DNA of 64,000 nt from Combretum micranthum. Lineage: Eukaryota; Streptophyta; Magnoliopsida; Myrtales; Combretaceae. Made by a program: the position numbers and the translations under genes. Location of the stretch: contig JAMXBD010000111.1 in NCBI GenBank assembly GCA_024138025.1, forward strand, positions 1,426,001-1,490,000. The letters are read 5' to 3'. The notes under the pieces were generated by a model. The model did no database searches. It was not told the origin of the DNA and saw only the letters and a list, made by a program, of their open reading frames with translations. Numbering within the stretch: the stretch's first letter is position 1; the number at the start of each line of letters is the position of its first letter. This document shows, piece after piece, positions 1 to 12,900 of the stretch.

Positions 1-495
1 CATTTTCTATATCCTATCATAATTATGGAAAAATTAGTAATTAGAGAATGAGAATTGGCAAACAAAGATTCACATAATTTTAAGGAAAGGGTTGAAAGAT
101 AGTACAATTTATTCCTTGAATAATAATAACTGCAATGTTTTATAAATGAATAAAAAAGGATAAAAAATTACTATTGTAAAAATTTATTAGATGTTTAATT
201 TTATAAAAAAATATAAATATGATAATATTTTTTCATCTTTTCAAGTAAATATACTATTAAGAAAATTTTCAAAACAATACTAAAACGATTAGACTGATGG
301 ATAAGAATTTGGGATTGCCATTGCATCCTGTCCCTTCAAATTAAAAAACACCAATACTCTTTTTTATTTTTTATATAAAAAAATCTAAGGCATACTAATA
401 TTGAGTTTTGACCATAATGATGTGCGATTTTCTAAATGTAATGATTAGGATGATGGAAGATATTGAGTTGATGCATCTGCTGGCCTTTTAAGCAC
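1..495. other. AT-rich spacer, no gene seen
   Basis: Strongly AT-rich DNA with frequent stops in all frames. No transposon ends or recognisable protein similarity were found. Confidence 0.6.
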
Positions 496-726
496 GAGAT
501 ATGGGACCCATCAGAGTTCGATGTACGTTTAGGGAGAGAAAGAAGAAAGACAGAGAGAGAGGGGGACTACGTAAAATGTTAAAATGTAAAATGTTAAAAT
601 GTAAAATGTATCGTATGAAGGTCCGATGTTAAAGACAGCGATACGATAATGGGAAGTGGTAATGGGGCCCACGCGTCACGTCCTGCACGGCTGGATGGTA
701 GGCGTTGGATGTGGGTCCCATATCTC
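496..726. promoter_or_regulatory. GC-richer island bounded by a 15-bp perfect inverted repeat
   Basis: The 15-mer GAGATATGGGACCCA at 496-510 recurs as its exact reverse complement at 712-726. Between them are a GA-rich tract (about 535-565), a 15-bp tandem repeat (571-609), and GC-rich sequence at 660-720 with GGGGCCCAC and ACGCGTCACGTCC, which resemble plant Site-II and ACGT-core promoter motifs. No convincing coding frame starts beside it. It could be a promoter fragment, a captured promoter, or the ends of an unrecognised small element. The inverted repeat is directly visible; the regulatory reading is inference. Confidence 0.3.
571..609. repeat. 15-bp tandem repeat, about 2.6 copies
   Basis: The unit GTAAAATGTTAAAAT is repeated twice exactly and followed by a partial third copy. 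Confidence 0.85.
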
Positions 727-2292
727 CTTGTAGTGCACCGCGTCCGCTTATGACTGAGACTCTCACCGTTGCATTTAACATTCGTAATATTAATTGCATT
801 TCTTTTTTTTTTTCTTTCCTTTTTTTTATTTTTTCTTTTTAGTAAAAATAGGAAACTCAATTTGGGAAAATAAAGTCAATGAATATGATACAATAAATAA
901 TAAAATGATATATAGTTTTTATAAATTATTTGCATGAATAAAATTATCGATAATAACATGTTAATAATTATTTGATGTAACGTATTATGTTGGAAGAATG
1001 TTTTCTTCTCGACATTTTTTTTTTTTGTTTTTTATTTCCCTTTTTGGTTTGATTCACTAAAGGAAAAAATGGAAGAATGAAACCGAAACCACCAATTGAA
1101 ACGCGCTTTTGCTTAGCTTGCGAGTTGGAATTGAGTTGGAGGAGATGCTTTTTATCTTTACTTTTCTTTTTAACACTTGCTTTTTAGAAGTTGAGGTTGA
1201 GAATCGCGGTATAATTTTTTGCCCTTTATTATCCCGCCACGTTTGAGTAAAACTAGAGTTTCGTTACACCAGATGTCAATTGGCAAGGATACCTACTGGA
1301 AAAACAGGAACAATTCACCAATTCTCTTCCCCAATCAATGCAATAGTTAAAGGTAATTTTTGTTTCTTTTAATTTGCATTTGTAATTATTTTTGTGCACA
1401 AGAGGATAAGATCAATTACCATTTGGAACCTAACCCTATTGGTGCGACTGTTCGAACTCCATTAACTATCATTTCGAATCAAAATCAACTTAGAAAAAGA
1501 CAAGCCATTATTCAGACCCTAACCTATTCAAACGCGGTTCATCAAGCCAACGTTTGAACCCTTTGCTAGGACGATAGCATTAAATCATGATCGATCAACT
1601 TCTAATCATGTTGCTGTCTAGAATTTATCTACTGCCTTCCGAACTTTAGCTGCAAACAGCAGTGTTATGCAAAAACGGCATAACAAAATAAAGGCTAGCC
1701 ACACAAACTCATGAATCCACTTATTCATAGTTCACACAAGCAGCATATTTTACAATTTTTTTTTTTTTTTTTGGTATGGTGTTATATTATAGGCCAGTTA
1801 AGTGTAGCTTTTTCTATAAAAACTTATTTGATTGTCTAAGACTTTATCTCATTAAAAGCCAATACCCTTGATGGCAAGAACAAAAAAGCTAATACGAACC
1901 TTTTCAACATTTGTTGGTATTGTGTTACGATAGGAAGATAAAATCTTTTGATTTTTGTGATGAGTTAGAATAGGGTTGGCAATTCATATTCATGGGTTGC
2001 GTTTTGTGTATGGATCTAAATAAGAATGTGTTTAAATGCCTTTACCCATAAGACAATCCATAAATCAATTACGTATGAAACATAAATTCATAACTTGACT
2101 TGTTTAATATAAGTGCTTCATGTATGCCGTTGAACTCGTTTATTAATTAAAATTCCTAGAATAAATTCTCACAAAATTATTGAATCTAAAAGAAAATAAA
2201 ATTATAAAAAAGAAAATAACGTTTTAAAATTAAATTGTAAAAATAAATTAGTTAAACTCTTAACGCAACAAATTACAATGCGAAAAAAGCTA
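727..2292. other. Spacer, no supported gene
   Basis: AT-rich with long T tracts (for example near 1012-1030 and 1758-1772). A 65-codon frame at 1360-1557 (+) has no recognisable motif and no gene context, so I do not call it. Confidence 0.55.
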
Positions 2293-2465
2293 GGGTCTAT
2301 ATTTTTCAAACAGATGTTTGTCGAAAAATAGATATTGATAAAAAAATAACAGTTCCACTCATAAACTGACTAAACAGATACGATACAGATATGATACAAA
2401 TAAGTTATAAAGGCAAATCAAATAAAAATGCGATATAAATAAAAATCCAATAATCTAACAGACCC
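2293..2465. mobile_element. Tourist-like MITE (GGGTCT end family)
   Basis: The left end reads GGGTCTATATTTTTC and the right end, reverse-complemented, reads GGGTCTGTTAGATTATTGG. The inside consists of degenerate 'gatacagatatgatacaaat' sequence. Related sequences recur at about 19150, 22370, 22725, 25409, 29344 and 57592, which supports a dispersed family. The flanking trinucleotides are imperfect (cta/ata). Assignment to the PIF/Harbinger-related Tourist group rests on terminus style and on the TAA duplication of the copy at 29344. Confidence 0.5.
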
Positions 2466-4400
2466 ATAATCTATGTCAGCCTTACTTAAATATAACAAAG
2501 TGGTCTAGCCATTTGTTACATCACATTATTATAATGTGCTAAATATGGCCTAATTAAACATTTGTATCAATGTCCGAATCCGTTGCACCCTTCACAAGCT
2601 CTTTAAGATGAGATGCGGAAGAAATCATATTGAAAAAGATTAATAATACAAATAATCAAGGAATGACTCTAAAAAAGGTTAATGAAAATAGGATATCCTC
2701 TCTCCATCCATTTTCTTGCAATCATTCCATATCATTAAAAGTTAATAGGTGTATCGAATGATCATCAGATCTAAATAGTGTGTATAACTTTATTTAAATC
2801 TAAATCCTCGTACATAATTTACTTGTAATATGTTCGACCAATTAAAACACTAAAATTTAGTGAATATATATATATATATATATAAGGTCTTCTATAATAA
2901 TTAATGGGAAGAAAACAAATACATCTTCTATTACGAAAATTGAAGATATAGGACATTTGAAAAAGGAAAATAGTATGTTAACGACGACGTAGGAGAACTT
3001 CTAATCATAAGACAAGACCATAGGCTTGGACATTTATCATTAAAAAGCCTTCAAATTATAATTCTAATTTGATATACAATTGAGAAAGAAATATAAGAGA
3101 ATACATTGGTTATCAATAATTATGCAAAAGTCTACTAAAGTTCTAATTTAAGTGTAAAAATTAGAAGAAATATTAGAATTTTCTATATTTAATATGGATC
3201 TAGGTTCGTAAATGAATTCTAAGTGTTAGGCGAGAATTTCGATGCATTTATAAATAGTTCTAAATGTATCTAATTTGTACTACAATAGTATTAGGTTTTT
3301 TCAATACAAATCTATTTATAAGCATATTGTGTTTGATTATCAACAGATCATACACAAACTTTCAAGGGCTAAGTTGAAATAAATCAATCTTTACATTATT
3401 ACACAGAATATACCAGAGAAGAGTTTTGAAGAAGGCATTTTATGTCTATATCCCTATGTAATGTGAACTTAGATATTGTAGTAATATATGAAATGAAATA
3501 TCCTTGGAGAAAGCCAAAATAGTTTCAGATCTTGAAGAAACGTATAGCATCTAGTCTAAATAAGAACAGCCACAATATTCATCTAATAATCAATCTTAAA
3601 TTTATCAATGCATTAACCTATTTCACAGGCTGGGACACCGCTAGAAGAGAGAGCATTGGCCGGGTCAAACGACCAGCTGAAAGAGACTTAGGAACTTTCA
3701 TGTTTTGAATGAAAACAAAACTCACATTGTGATCCAAAATCTTCTAAATGTATGGTCTTGGCCATCGAACCAGACTTCACAATTTTAGATAGTTGATGAA
3801 GAAGGGATGAAAGCAACTCCAAACATAAATGCCGTATTTTTGCTTTGCATAAAAATTGTAAAATGTGATTTTGTATTATGTTATTTGGAAAATCATAAAT
3901 CATAAATGTGATTTAAGATAGGTATAACTTTTGGAAATTGTAGGTTATAAATGTAATTTTTGTGCTTTTTGATCTTGAATTTTGAAAATGCAATTTTAAC
4001 TTTTCAAAGTTGCAACTCATAAATGTAAGTTTCTGCTTTTTTTTTTTTCAATATTGCATCTTGCAAATGCTATTTTGCATTAGTAAAATGGAAAATTAAT
4101 TTTGTATAAACTATTTTATGGTAATGTTTTAGGCAAACATGTGTTACACCCTGGTATTTAAATCACGATAAGGTAATTAAGAAGATATGTAGATTTAATA
4201 TATAGAAATATTTTAAACCTCTCCTCGTAGTTATTTATCGAAGTTGGATAAGCAGTAAATTTTTCATTTAATCTCCCCTTCTGTCTATGAATTACAATCA
4301 TGTTTGATGCATTTGCATTATCTTTCTTTTTCTTTTCTTTATAACATCAGTAAATATTCTACTAAGTTATAAGCGTCTTAACACTGTATTTGTAATTAGA
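2466..4400. other. Spacer with a (TA)n tract
   Basis: AT-rich DNA with a (TA)n run at about 2863-2883. At 3840-4110 a degenerate 'cataaatgtgattt' motif recurs several times, suggesting an old repeat I cannot classify. A 71-codon minus-strand frame at 3688-3903 lies partly in that repeat and is not called. Confidence 0.5.
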
Positions 4401-4830
4401 CTTAGAGCTTCTCATATTGGATTCTTAATATAGAATCCTACCTAAATCTTACTTTTTAAGATCCTTAGAATTTAGAAGATTTTTATACTTTCTTGGGTTC
4501 TTTAGGAAGAACCAATCTTTAATTTTAAGGATTTCATTTAGAGTTTCTATGTGTCACGTCAATATTTTTAAGAAATTTTTAATTTTATCTCTAAAAAATT
4601 AAAAAAAAAAAAAAGCTTTTCATATTTATTTATATTGTTTAAGCACCCACATAATACAAATTATAACTAAACAAATCATAAAAGTAAAAAAAAAAAAAAA
4701 ATCATGTGCGTGAGTCACTGTTAGAGGATCCCAACTTTTGCTAAGACTGGACTTTAAAAGTGAAGGAACCGTGCGTCGATCCTTCGACAAGGAAAAGATG
4801 CGTTAAGTACCTTGCATTAAAAATGGTCTA
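4401..4830. repeat. Possible degenerate MITE-like segment
   Basis: The segment begins with GAGCTTCTCATATTGG and contains several 'agaatcctacctaaatctt' and 'gggttctttagg'-type blocks. Similar blocks occur near 47770-47900 and 56400-56530. It resembles the GAGCATC-type ends of some plant PIF/hAT MITEs. No target duplication was found, so the classification is weak. Confidence 0.25.
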
Positions 4831-4949
4831 AGAAATAAGATTTATCATATTTTTTTATAAATTTTTTATTTTATTAAATGTATTATTTAAAAATATATAA
4901 ACCTACAAATTCTAAAAAGTATGAATGGTTCTGTGTAAAGAAACTGATA

Positions 4950-5235
4950 TTGCACATTTAAATCTCTTTGACGTCCCAGGGAAGGCAAATGCCCATATAA
5001 AAACCCCATCTAGCGTCGTTGCGATATTGAAAGCAGGGCTTCCCGCCAAAAGATGATCACAGGATGAAAGTGCAATTAACATTAGAACATAGGGCTGACG
5101 CTTGGCAAGGCGCGCGTGGGTCCCGATGGATTTACACGTAAACTTTTGAGTGACGCTAAGACAAAAAATGCCAGCCGGCAAGCCAGCTGTATGTCTCTAT
5201 GACGCCACGTCACACGTGTAAAGCCATGAACATTG
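4950..5235. promoter_or_regulatory. Second GC-richer island with ACGT-core motifs
   Basis: Higher GC than its surroundings, with GGCGCGCGTGGGTCCC (about 5109-5124), CCGGCAAGCCAG, and GCCACGTCACACGTGT at about 5205-5220. The last contains G-box/ABRE-type CACGTC and CACGTGT cores. CCATATAAAAACCCC near 4993 could serve as a TATA element. An 89-codon minus-strand frame (4912-5181) crosses it but has no recognisable domain. The region may be a promoter relic or captured promoter; no transcript unit can be assigned. Confidence 0.3.
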
Positions 5236-6421
5236 CTTTCGTTAATTCTTATGTATGTCCAAGTGGAGCTGTTCGCAAGTACTTTCCATGTATCTACATA
5301 TATGTATGTATGTATGTATTATTATTAGTATAAAAAAAATTATTAAAAAAGACGGAGAAAATATGCACATAGATTAGTCAAACGTCCTAATCCGGTTGAT
5401 GATAAATAAAGTAATTTTCTACTTGGTTGTATTTGTGAAGACTTTTACTGTAATGCTATAAATTTAAAGTTAATTATAGCCTATTATTTGTCTATATTAA
5501 ATATATATACAGTAAAACTTAAAACCTGCTAAATTCCATATTAATTATCATATTAACTCCAAGTTGCACATTTATATAGCCACACCATAATCCTATAATA
5601 CATGCGAGTTAGTATCCTCCTAAATGTAGGAGTAGTGTCATCACCATACTAAACATTAATATGAATCAAATCTTGCGACTTATGTGATCCACTAAACATA
5701 CCCTCATCCTCATATAGCTAAATAATCTTCTCCACTAGCACTCTCCTTGTAATCAAATATAAACGTTGTATCTAGACAAACCAAACACTAATGGAGAACT
5801 ATTTGTACCTAAGAAAGAAGAAGGGATGAGTTTGAATCTTTTGTAGTATATCAACACCCGTATGCGCATGAACAAGTAATAACATACTTAAATGCAATTA
5901 TATATTATAAATGCAATAAACATCTATTTAGTTATCGATATAACTTAATCCAACAATCTCAAAGGAATAGCACAATACCTCAATACACATATAAGTACAT
6001 ATACATATGGATATTGAGTATTCCTTAATAACCATGACACCAAAACCTTCTAGATTTATCCAGATACTTTCCTAGTGTAACTCCACTAGGAGCAATACCA
6101 CACTAGGATTATCCAGTTATTATAGAAATATCATAAATACTCTTCACCTACTATGAGTAGCCATGTACAAGAAATAAAACCGTTTTTATAGTCAAATAAT
6201 TATTTAACTAGTTTATGTTTCTACCTTAAGCAAACATAAGCAACAAGCAATATATACAAGTACCTAGAAGGCTAGAACGTGATCATTCCTAAACACTAGA
6301 ATCCTCTAAAATGAATCATAAAGCAATTAAGATATTTAGAACCATTTATATTTTTAAATTCACTTATGATCTACATTTTTATATTTCTTGCCTTTATGCC
6401 ACTATCAATGTTTTAAGGAAA
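5236..6421. other. Spacer with a TATG microsatellite
   Basis: Contains (TATG)n at about 5300-5318 and otherwise AT-rich sequence without supported genes or element ends. Confidence 0.55.
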
Positions 6422-6430
6422 TACAACATA
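6422..6430. repeat. 9-bp target-site duplication, left copy
   Basis: TACAACATA, identical to 7619-7627, flanks the inverted-repeat element between them. Confidence 0.9.
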
Positions 6431-6636
6431 GGGCTAATGTAGAGCTTGGTACCTAAACTTTGCTGAAAAATTCAATTAGGTACCTACACTTTCAAAAGTT
6501 CAATTCTAGTACTTGATTGAACTTTTCGAGGTCAAATTTGATACCTCTGTTAACTCTATTAGGCCTGTTAATCTACGTGGCACTTTAACCTAATAATAAT
6601 ATGACACGTATCTTTTTTATTAAAAAAAAAACCTAA
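6431..6636. repeat. Left terminal inverted repeat of the MULE
   Basis: Pairs with about 7415-7618. Shared landmarks are TTGGTACCT, ACTTTCAAAAG, CTACGTGGCACTTTAA and the A-rich inner border. Confidence 0.8.
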
Positions 6637-7414
6637 ATTCTATGCCTCTTCTCGACTTCCATTTCACGTCTACCTGGAACTATAACTACATCCATTTCAC
6701 GTCTCTTCTCGACTTCATCGTCTCCACAGCATCAACTAACCACCAACAACAGATCCTCCATTAAAGAGTTACACACACACCTTATAAGACTCCATCTCCA
6801 CACAGACCCCTCTTTTTCTTCTTCAATCCTCACTATCCTGATACTCCCTTCACAAAGTTTTCTCAATTTTCAACTCAATTCAACGACCCACATCCTCGAT
6901 TTTCAATCGCATGATTTGTGAACTCTCACAAGCGGAGAATCCCCATAAAGGTTTCGACTTGTATCATTCCATGCATAGGTGAGGGATTTCCATGAAGCAT
7001 TTGATGTTTATTTTTGTTTCCAAGGTTTGTGATCTTAGGATAAGTCAGATGATGGTTCATACTCAATGTTTGAAACTTGGGTTTAGTATGAACATACTCC
7101 TGGGTTAATGAGAGAAGATTACGTGGTTTGCACGTCGATTATTCAATGAAGGTGAGTTGGGGTTTTGATGTTGGTATGCAATTGATGAAGTAGAGGTTAG
7201 GTGATTTTGAAATTTTAAGGTAGAGGTTGATGGTAACTAAAGAAAAACTAGAACTCACCCAGAATTTTACTATTCATCTCTCTCTTAGTTGAGCTTTTCA
7301 ATTCTTTTTTTTTTTTAATGAGTTTTGTTCTTCTCTAGTTGTTAGTCTAAGCATCACGTGATGCTACTAATGATTTCCCCGCCTTGTATTTCCTAACCAT
7401 GGTTAGCATATTTA

Positions 7415-7618
7415 GGTTTTTTTTTTTAAATGAAAAGAAACGCGTCACATTATTATTGGTTTAAAGTGCCACGTAGATTAATAGAACTAACAGAGTTAAT
7501 GAAGGTACCAAATTTAGCTTCAAAAAGTTTAATTAGGTACTGAAATTAAACTTTTGAAAGTTCGAATACTTAATTGAGTTTTTTAACAAACTTCAGGTAC
7601 CAAATTCGATATTAACCG
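7415..7618. repeat. Right terminal inverted repeat of the MULE
   Basis: Inverse of 6431-6636 with scattered substitutions. It is followed immediately by the second copy of the 9-bp duplication. Confidence 0.8.
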
Positions 7619-7627
7619 TACAACATA
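7619..7627. repeat. 9-bp target-site duplication, right copy
   Basis: TACAACATA, the perfect match to 6422-6430. Confidence 0.9.
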
Positions 7628-8639
7628 TAATTTTTGGAATGAAACTTAAGAAATTATCCTTATAGTATCCTGCTTTCAAGATCATTGAATAAAATCAACT
7701 CTTAGAGGAAGGAAATAAGTGAATTTCATTTGCTTATAAGAAGGAAAAAAGTGAATTTTAAAAAGTTACAAAGAGCATGAACTAACATATGTTCATATTG
7801 AAAGGTCAAGTAGGTAATAAAAATTAACTATAAATTATACGTGGGCTCATGTAACAGGGGTATACAACTCTCCAAATGTTTACATGACTTATGTATGGGC
7901 TCATGCAATTGCTTATGCATGCGTAGAAACTCCTTATTTGTGAATTTGTATCTTGCAAAGGTTAAATACGACTTATACATCAGTCATGTATTGGCCGTGT
8001 TGGCCTAAAATTTTCACATTCGTAAGTTTTCTTTTGTTCTCAATCCCCAAAACGTTTTAAACCCTCTTTTGTCAACATTTCATATCTTAACATCGTTTTA
8101 AACACATATATACACATTTATATCATAATTAACACTTAAAAGATTAAATTCATATTAAAACTAGATTACCTTCCTATAGTTTTTCAATTTTTCCTTTTTC
8201 TAAAATTCCTTAAATCCTTACTCTCTAAGATTTCTCAAGTATTCTTTCAAAAACTTATTGTTTTCTTCATAGGGTGTTACTGTCAACATGAAAATGTCAA
8301 AATGTTATTACCCATGTGTTTGCCTCATTAGATATAATAAGAAAAGGAGAAGAAACTTCATTTATTATGGAATTACGTTCAAAATTCTCCAAAAACCGTA
8401 AAAGATGGTTGAAAGGAAGGGGACAAAACTAATGTTATGTAAAAGAAAAAGATCAAAGCCAATTACTCTTTGAGTTTTAAATATGTTTTTAATCAATACA
8501 TCTTTTTGAAATTTAATCTAGGTCAAAATTACCTCTATTCTAAAAATTAATATTGCCCTTTTCTACTCTCCATGTTTTATTTATTTAGGCTATTTCATTC
8601 GGTAAGTTTAAAATCTAAATAGTTTGAACACGTGCCATT
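7628..8639. other. Spacer between two MULE-type elements
   Basis: No gene or element end could be fixed here. The left terminus of the autonomous MULE may lie near 8520-8640, but no clear TIR or duplication was found. Confidence 0.5.
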
Positions 8640-9135
8640 GAAGCAAAACTTGTGCATTGTTGAATCACATCTTGTACGAGTGATTCACAATAAATTAACA
8701 TGAAACACATTTTAAAAAGGTGATTCATCTAGTATTGCTATTACAAAATGCAATTCAATGATGTATAGGTTAAAACTTCAGGTTACTATAGAAATGCATG
8801 TAGAAAAAATGATTTAGCTATGAGAGTGAATGACATCTTCGACTAAGGATTCAATGACTCACATATTCGAAATTGAGATTAAAAGTGAAATGCATATAAA
8901 AGGCATGATTCATGAATCACATCTTAGACCAACAATTCATTCAGATTGATAGTAAAACGCATATAAAAAGAGTGATTCACAAATAATGAAATATACATAA
9001 AAAAGCGATTTATTGAAATGCATTTAAGAGAAGCGATTCATTAAATGAATCGCATGTTCTACATGTGTTTCATGTTTTATTCCAATTAACAAAATGGTGT
9101 GTATATAGTAATGAATTACACTCATGATGTATGAT
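8640..9135. repeat. Left subterminal repeat array of the autonomous MULE
   Basis: Many short, both-orientation copies of a GATTCAT / ATGAATCGC motif, plus GCATTTAAGAGAAGCGATTC near 9022, lie upstream of the transposase gene. The same motifs, including GCATTTAAGAGATGCGATTC, recur at 15365-15532 beyond the gene's 3' end. Such paired subterminal arrays are typical transposase-binding regions of plant DNA transposons. They indicate the approximate span of the element. Confidence 0.6.
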
Positions 9136-9142
9136 TCACTCT

Positions 9143-9918
9143 CATATATAAGCACCTCCATCTTCTTCTTCCTCGCGTGCACAAAAGCTTAAATTCCCAA
9201 TTTCACTCTCAATCGCACTTTTCATTATATCCATTAAACCTAGGGTTTTTGTTTGATTTTTTCAAAATCACTTCCCACAACATATGAAGATCATCTAAGG
9301 ATGCTAATTTACTTCTAAAACACAATTTATTTGTCAATTTGATTGAATTATTGTTATGCATGTCAATTATTTAATAAATTGTTTAAATAGGGTTTATAGC
9401 TAAGTTGCCATTGTATTGATATGATTTTAGATTACAAATCTATCGAATTCTTCTTCGCTCGGAAAAACAAATTTTGATTCTAGAGTTTTGAATTGAAATT
9501 CAATTAAGGAAAATCACTCAAAAGGACTTTGTCAATCATCAAGGTATGTTAATTTAACTAAAATAAAACTTTCTTGTACATTTAATTGTGAAATTATGCT
9601 GCACATAATCTATTTGATGAAATTACTTAATGAAATTTGCATCAAATCTGGGTCTCCTCTTGAATCAAATTCAGCTTCAAAACCATCATCATCCGCTATT
9701 CGATGAATTTATCAAGCTAGGTCATAGGTTTGATCTCCTCTATTGGTGTTCATTATTATCAATAAGTACATATTATATTGTTATTGCTGCTATTATATTG
9801 GTGTTGCTGCTGTTAGATAGTTGATGTTAATTGTTGTCAATTACTATATGTTCTAGGCTTTTGGTTTAAGTTTAATAAGTCAAAAGAAACCTTGTAGATT
9901 TAGGCTCGATATCAGAAA
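9143..9918 (+). promoter_or_regulatory. Putative promoter, leader exon and leader intron of the MULE gene
   Basis: CATATATAAGC at about 9143-9153 is a good TATA box. It is followed by a CT-rich leader beginning near 9160. A plausible leader exon ends at 9543 (AAG, then GTATGT), and a candidate acceptor, CTTGTAG, ends at 9897. The first ATG of the element's gene is at 9919. The splice sites are inferred from consensus only. Confidence 0.4.
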
Positions 9919-12900
9919 ATGGATACAAAGCCACTTCCTTTGAACACAAAACATGTCATAGTTGCTAAACTTACATTTGGCATTTATCATCATAAGTGGG
10001 ATCTTGATGTTGCTGATTTATTGTAGAATAACTTAACTGTTTAAGAAGAATTTGTGTTGCCTCTAGTCATATGGGAGTAAAGTTGGTTTTAGTCATTGGT
10101 TTTGATTCATAATCCAATCATGATTAATGTATTTAGAAATTTTCGATATTTGCCTAATGTTTGACGAATGAAGTTAGTTTGTTATGGTATTCATGACAAT
10201 AAGGATTGAATGATCGATTATAGACGGGCTTTAACTAACAAGATAAGAGGCTACTCCATGTAGTTCTCTCAAAAATCTTTCATGATAAAATAACAGGCTA
10301 CTCCGTCAACCTACATTCTAGTTCTATAGCTATTATGGTTCTATGCTACTATGTGTGTTTGATTGAATAAGGATAAGCCAATCATGAGCAAATTCATATT
10401 GAATGCATCACAATTTTATTTTTCGTGAGAACCAACTAGCTCACAGTTTCTATCAATGTCAATGAACAGATGAAATGACAAATTATGTCAGAATTTTTGT
10501 TTCTGCCAATGGAAAGATCTTGAAAAATCAAGAAGGGGTTGAGTTATGATAGAGCGCCAATAAGTAATATGAAAGTAAGGGTTGGTACTGATTATTTAAA
10601 GTTCCTCAAGATGATATGTGCATTACTAGATATTTATCCTAATACAAAAATTGTGGAGATGTTTCATATACAGGTAACAGTTTATGCATTAGGACCAAAA
10701 GAATTCACATTGAAAGATATAAGAAATAATGATGATGTGGAAGTTATCATTGATATTGTTAAGGAATTTAGTTTGAAATGCCTTCAACATCTTTATGTTG
10801 AAGTAAAAGACAATGGTGACATGCTTCAGGAGTAAAACATCTTGCCTTAGGAGTAAACTATCTTGCATCATAACGCTACACCTTAAATTCCACAAGTGCA
10901 AGAAAGTAGAATTGCTTCAATGAACAGGGAAAGTGGAGAAAGTCTACATATTGGAGATGATTTAGAAAAAGAAATTGGCAGGGCCTTAAATGACACTAAT
11001 TCTAATGATGATTTGATAAGCGAGGGTAATTCAAAAGATGACCAAGAAATTCCCTTTGATGTTGATACATCAAATGATGAAAATGGGCTCCTAAAGATAC
11101 TGGAAATTATCAAATCAAATACTATAGTGACTAATTCTCCAAAAGAATGAGCAATTAGTGAAATGTCATTCTAAGATCATATACCATTTCTTAGTAATAT
11201 GAAAGTTTGTGATGGTTATGTGTCATTTTAAAAAAAAATTCTTTGTTTTAAAATGTATGCTTTGGTGATGAGTTGGAAATGCTATATGTGAAGAATCATT
11301 ACAACTTTATAGTTACTGAATGAGATAAGAAAGTATGGAATGCTATATGTGAAGAGAAGAATAGATGCAATTGTAAATGGAGAATTCGCACTCGCAAAAA
11401 ATGATGGGATATTGACTTTGTTATTACCATTGCTAAAGGGCCACACATATGCACAAACAAACTTAGAATTGACCATCCACAGCTCGATCAGACCTTCATG
11501 AGCCAATCTTTTCAAGGTCAAGTAAGAAATGACCTAGATATGAAGATTAACACACCTAGAGAACAAATTGAGGAATCCTATGGGTATATAATATCAATAA
11601 GAAAAAAATTAAGGGGGGCAAAGGGAGTAGCAATTAAGAATGCGTATAGAAATTGGGATGAATGATATAGTGAATTGCCGAAATTGCTAAGCCTTATAAA
11701 GAGAAGCAATCTAGGAACACATGTAGCTTGGCAAATACAACCAATCGACTAGAAAAATGAGGCAATACTTGGAAGACTATTTTGGGCATTTGGACCATGC
11801 ATACATGCATTCAAGCATTGTTGATTGTTCATCAGTATTGACGGAACATTTTTATACGACAAGTATCCATGTAGCTTGCTACTTGCACATAGTATGGATG
11901 ATTTGAATCAAATAGTCCCATCAGCATTTGCACTAGCTGATAAGGAATCCATTGCTACATGGTCTTGGTTCTTGAAAAAACTGAAAAGATGTCTTAAAGG
12001 ATTGCATGATGATGGCCAGACATTGTGTCTAATATCATATCCGCACATGGGTATAATACAAGCCTTGAAAGATAAAAATATTGGATGATAACCACCATTA
12101 GCACAATGGAGGCTATGTATAAGACATGTCACCAACAACTTCAACAATAAAACTTAAAAAGCATTGTTTGAAGAAACTGGTGACAACAGCAGGTTTGTAG
12201 ACACAAGAAAGGAAGTTCATCTTCTAAGTGGAAGAGATAAGAAAAACAAATGCTAATGCTCCTAGATATTCTGAAAATATTCCAATCGGGCAGTAGACAA
12301 AGACATATCATGGGGATATAGACATGGTTAAATTACCACAAATCTTAGCGAAAGCTATAATATAGTTATAAGAGGTGCAAGATCTTTGCTAGTATCAGCA
12401 CTTGTTTTAAAAATCTTCTACAATTGTGTAGGATATTTTCAAAAAAGGCAAGACAAAGTGCATAAAGTAATACGAAAAAGGTCAAGCTTACCTTAAATGT
12501 GTAATAGAGAAGATAGAAAAGTGGAGAGGAGTGGCTACACGACATAGAGTAATTACATTTAATAAAATGTATGGAATATTTGAGGTGCAATCAGGAATAT
12601 ATATGACGAATCCTGAGAGAAAAGGTGGCCACTATTATCAAGTGAATATATTAAGGAACACGTATAGCTGTAACAAATGGCAAACCTTCAAAATACCATG
12701 TTCACAAGCCTTTGCAGCCATGACTCATGTGAAAATGGATCCTATGCATAAAATTGATAAATGGTTTCAATGGGAAAACCAGCTCGTCTGCTATAGGAGT
12801 ACTTTCCAACCTCTAGGAGACAGATGTACATGGATATATACAGAAGGGATGCCATTTATTCATCCACAATATGATAAGGTAAGAGAAAAGGGAAGTCCTA

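Larger units (their letters stand above)
6431..7618. mobile_element. Non-autonomous MULE with long TIRs
   Basis: The outer roughly 200 bases at each end are inverted repeats. The left starts GGGCTAATGTAGAGC and the reverse-complemented right end starts CGGTTAATATCGAAT; both continue TTGGTACCT. The TIRs end inward in runs of A/T near 6636 and 7415. A perfect 9-bp duplication (TACAACATA) flanks the element, and 9 bp is diagnostic of Mutator-like insertion. The central about 780 bases have no transposase and are less AT-rich, with CT-rich blocks and a short internal duplication of CATTTCACGTCT (about 6660-6720). This leaves open a captured host fragment (Pack-MULE), but no long frame is present. 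Confidence 0.85.

Noticed and set aside
594..860. 88-codon minus-strand frame
   Set aside because: The N-terminal half is poly-Lys from an A/T tract; no recognisable domain.
9630..9824. 64-codon plus-strand frame with a hydrophobic C-terminus
   Set aside because: It lies within the inferred leader intron of the MULE gene and looks accidental.
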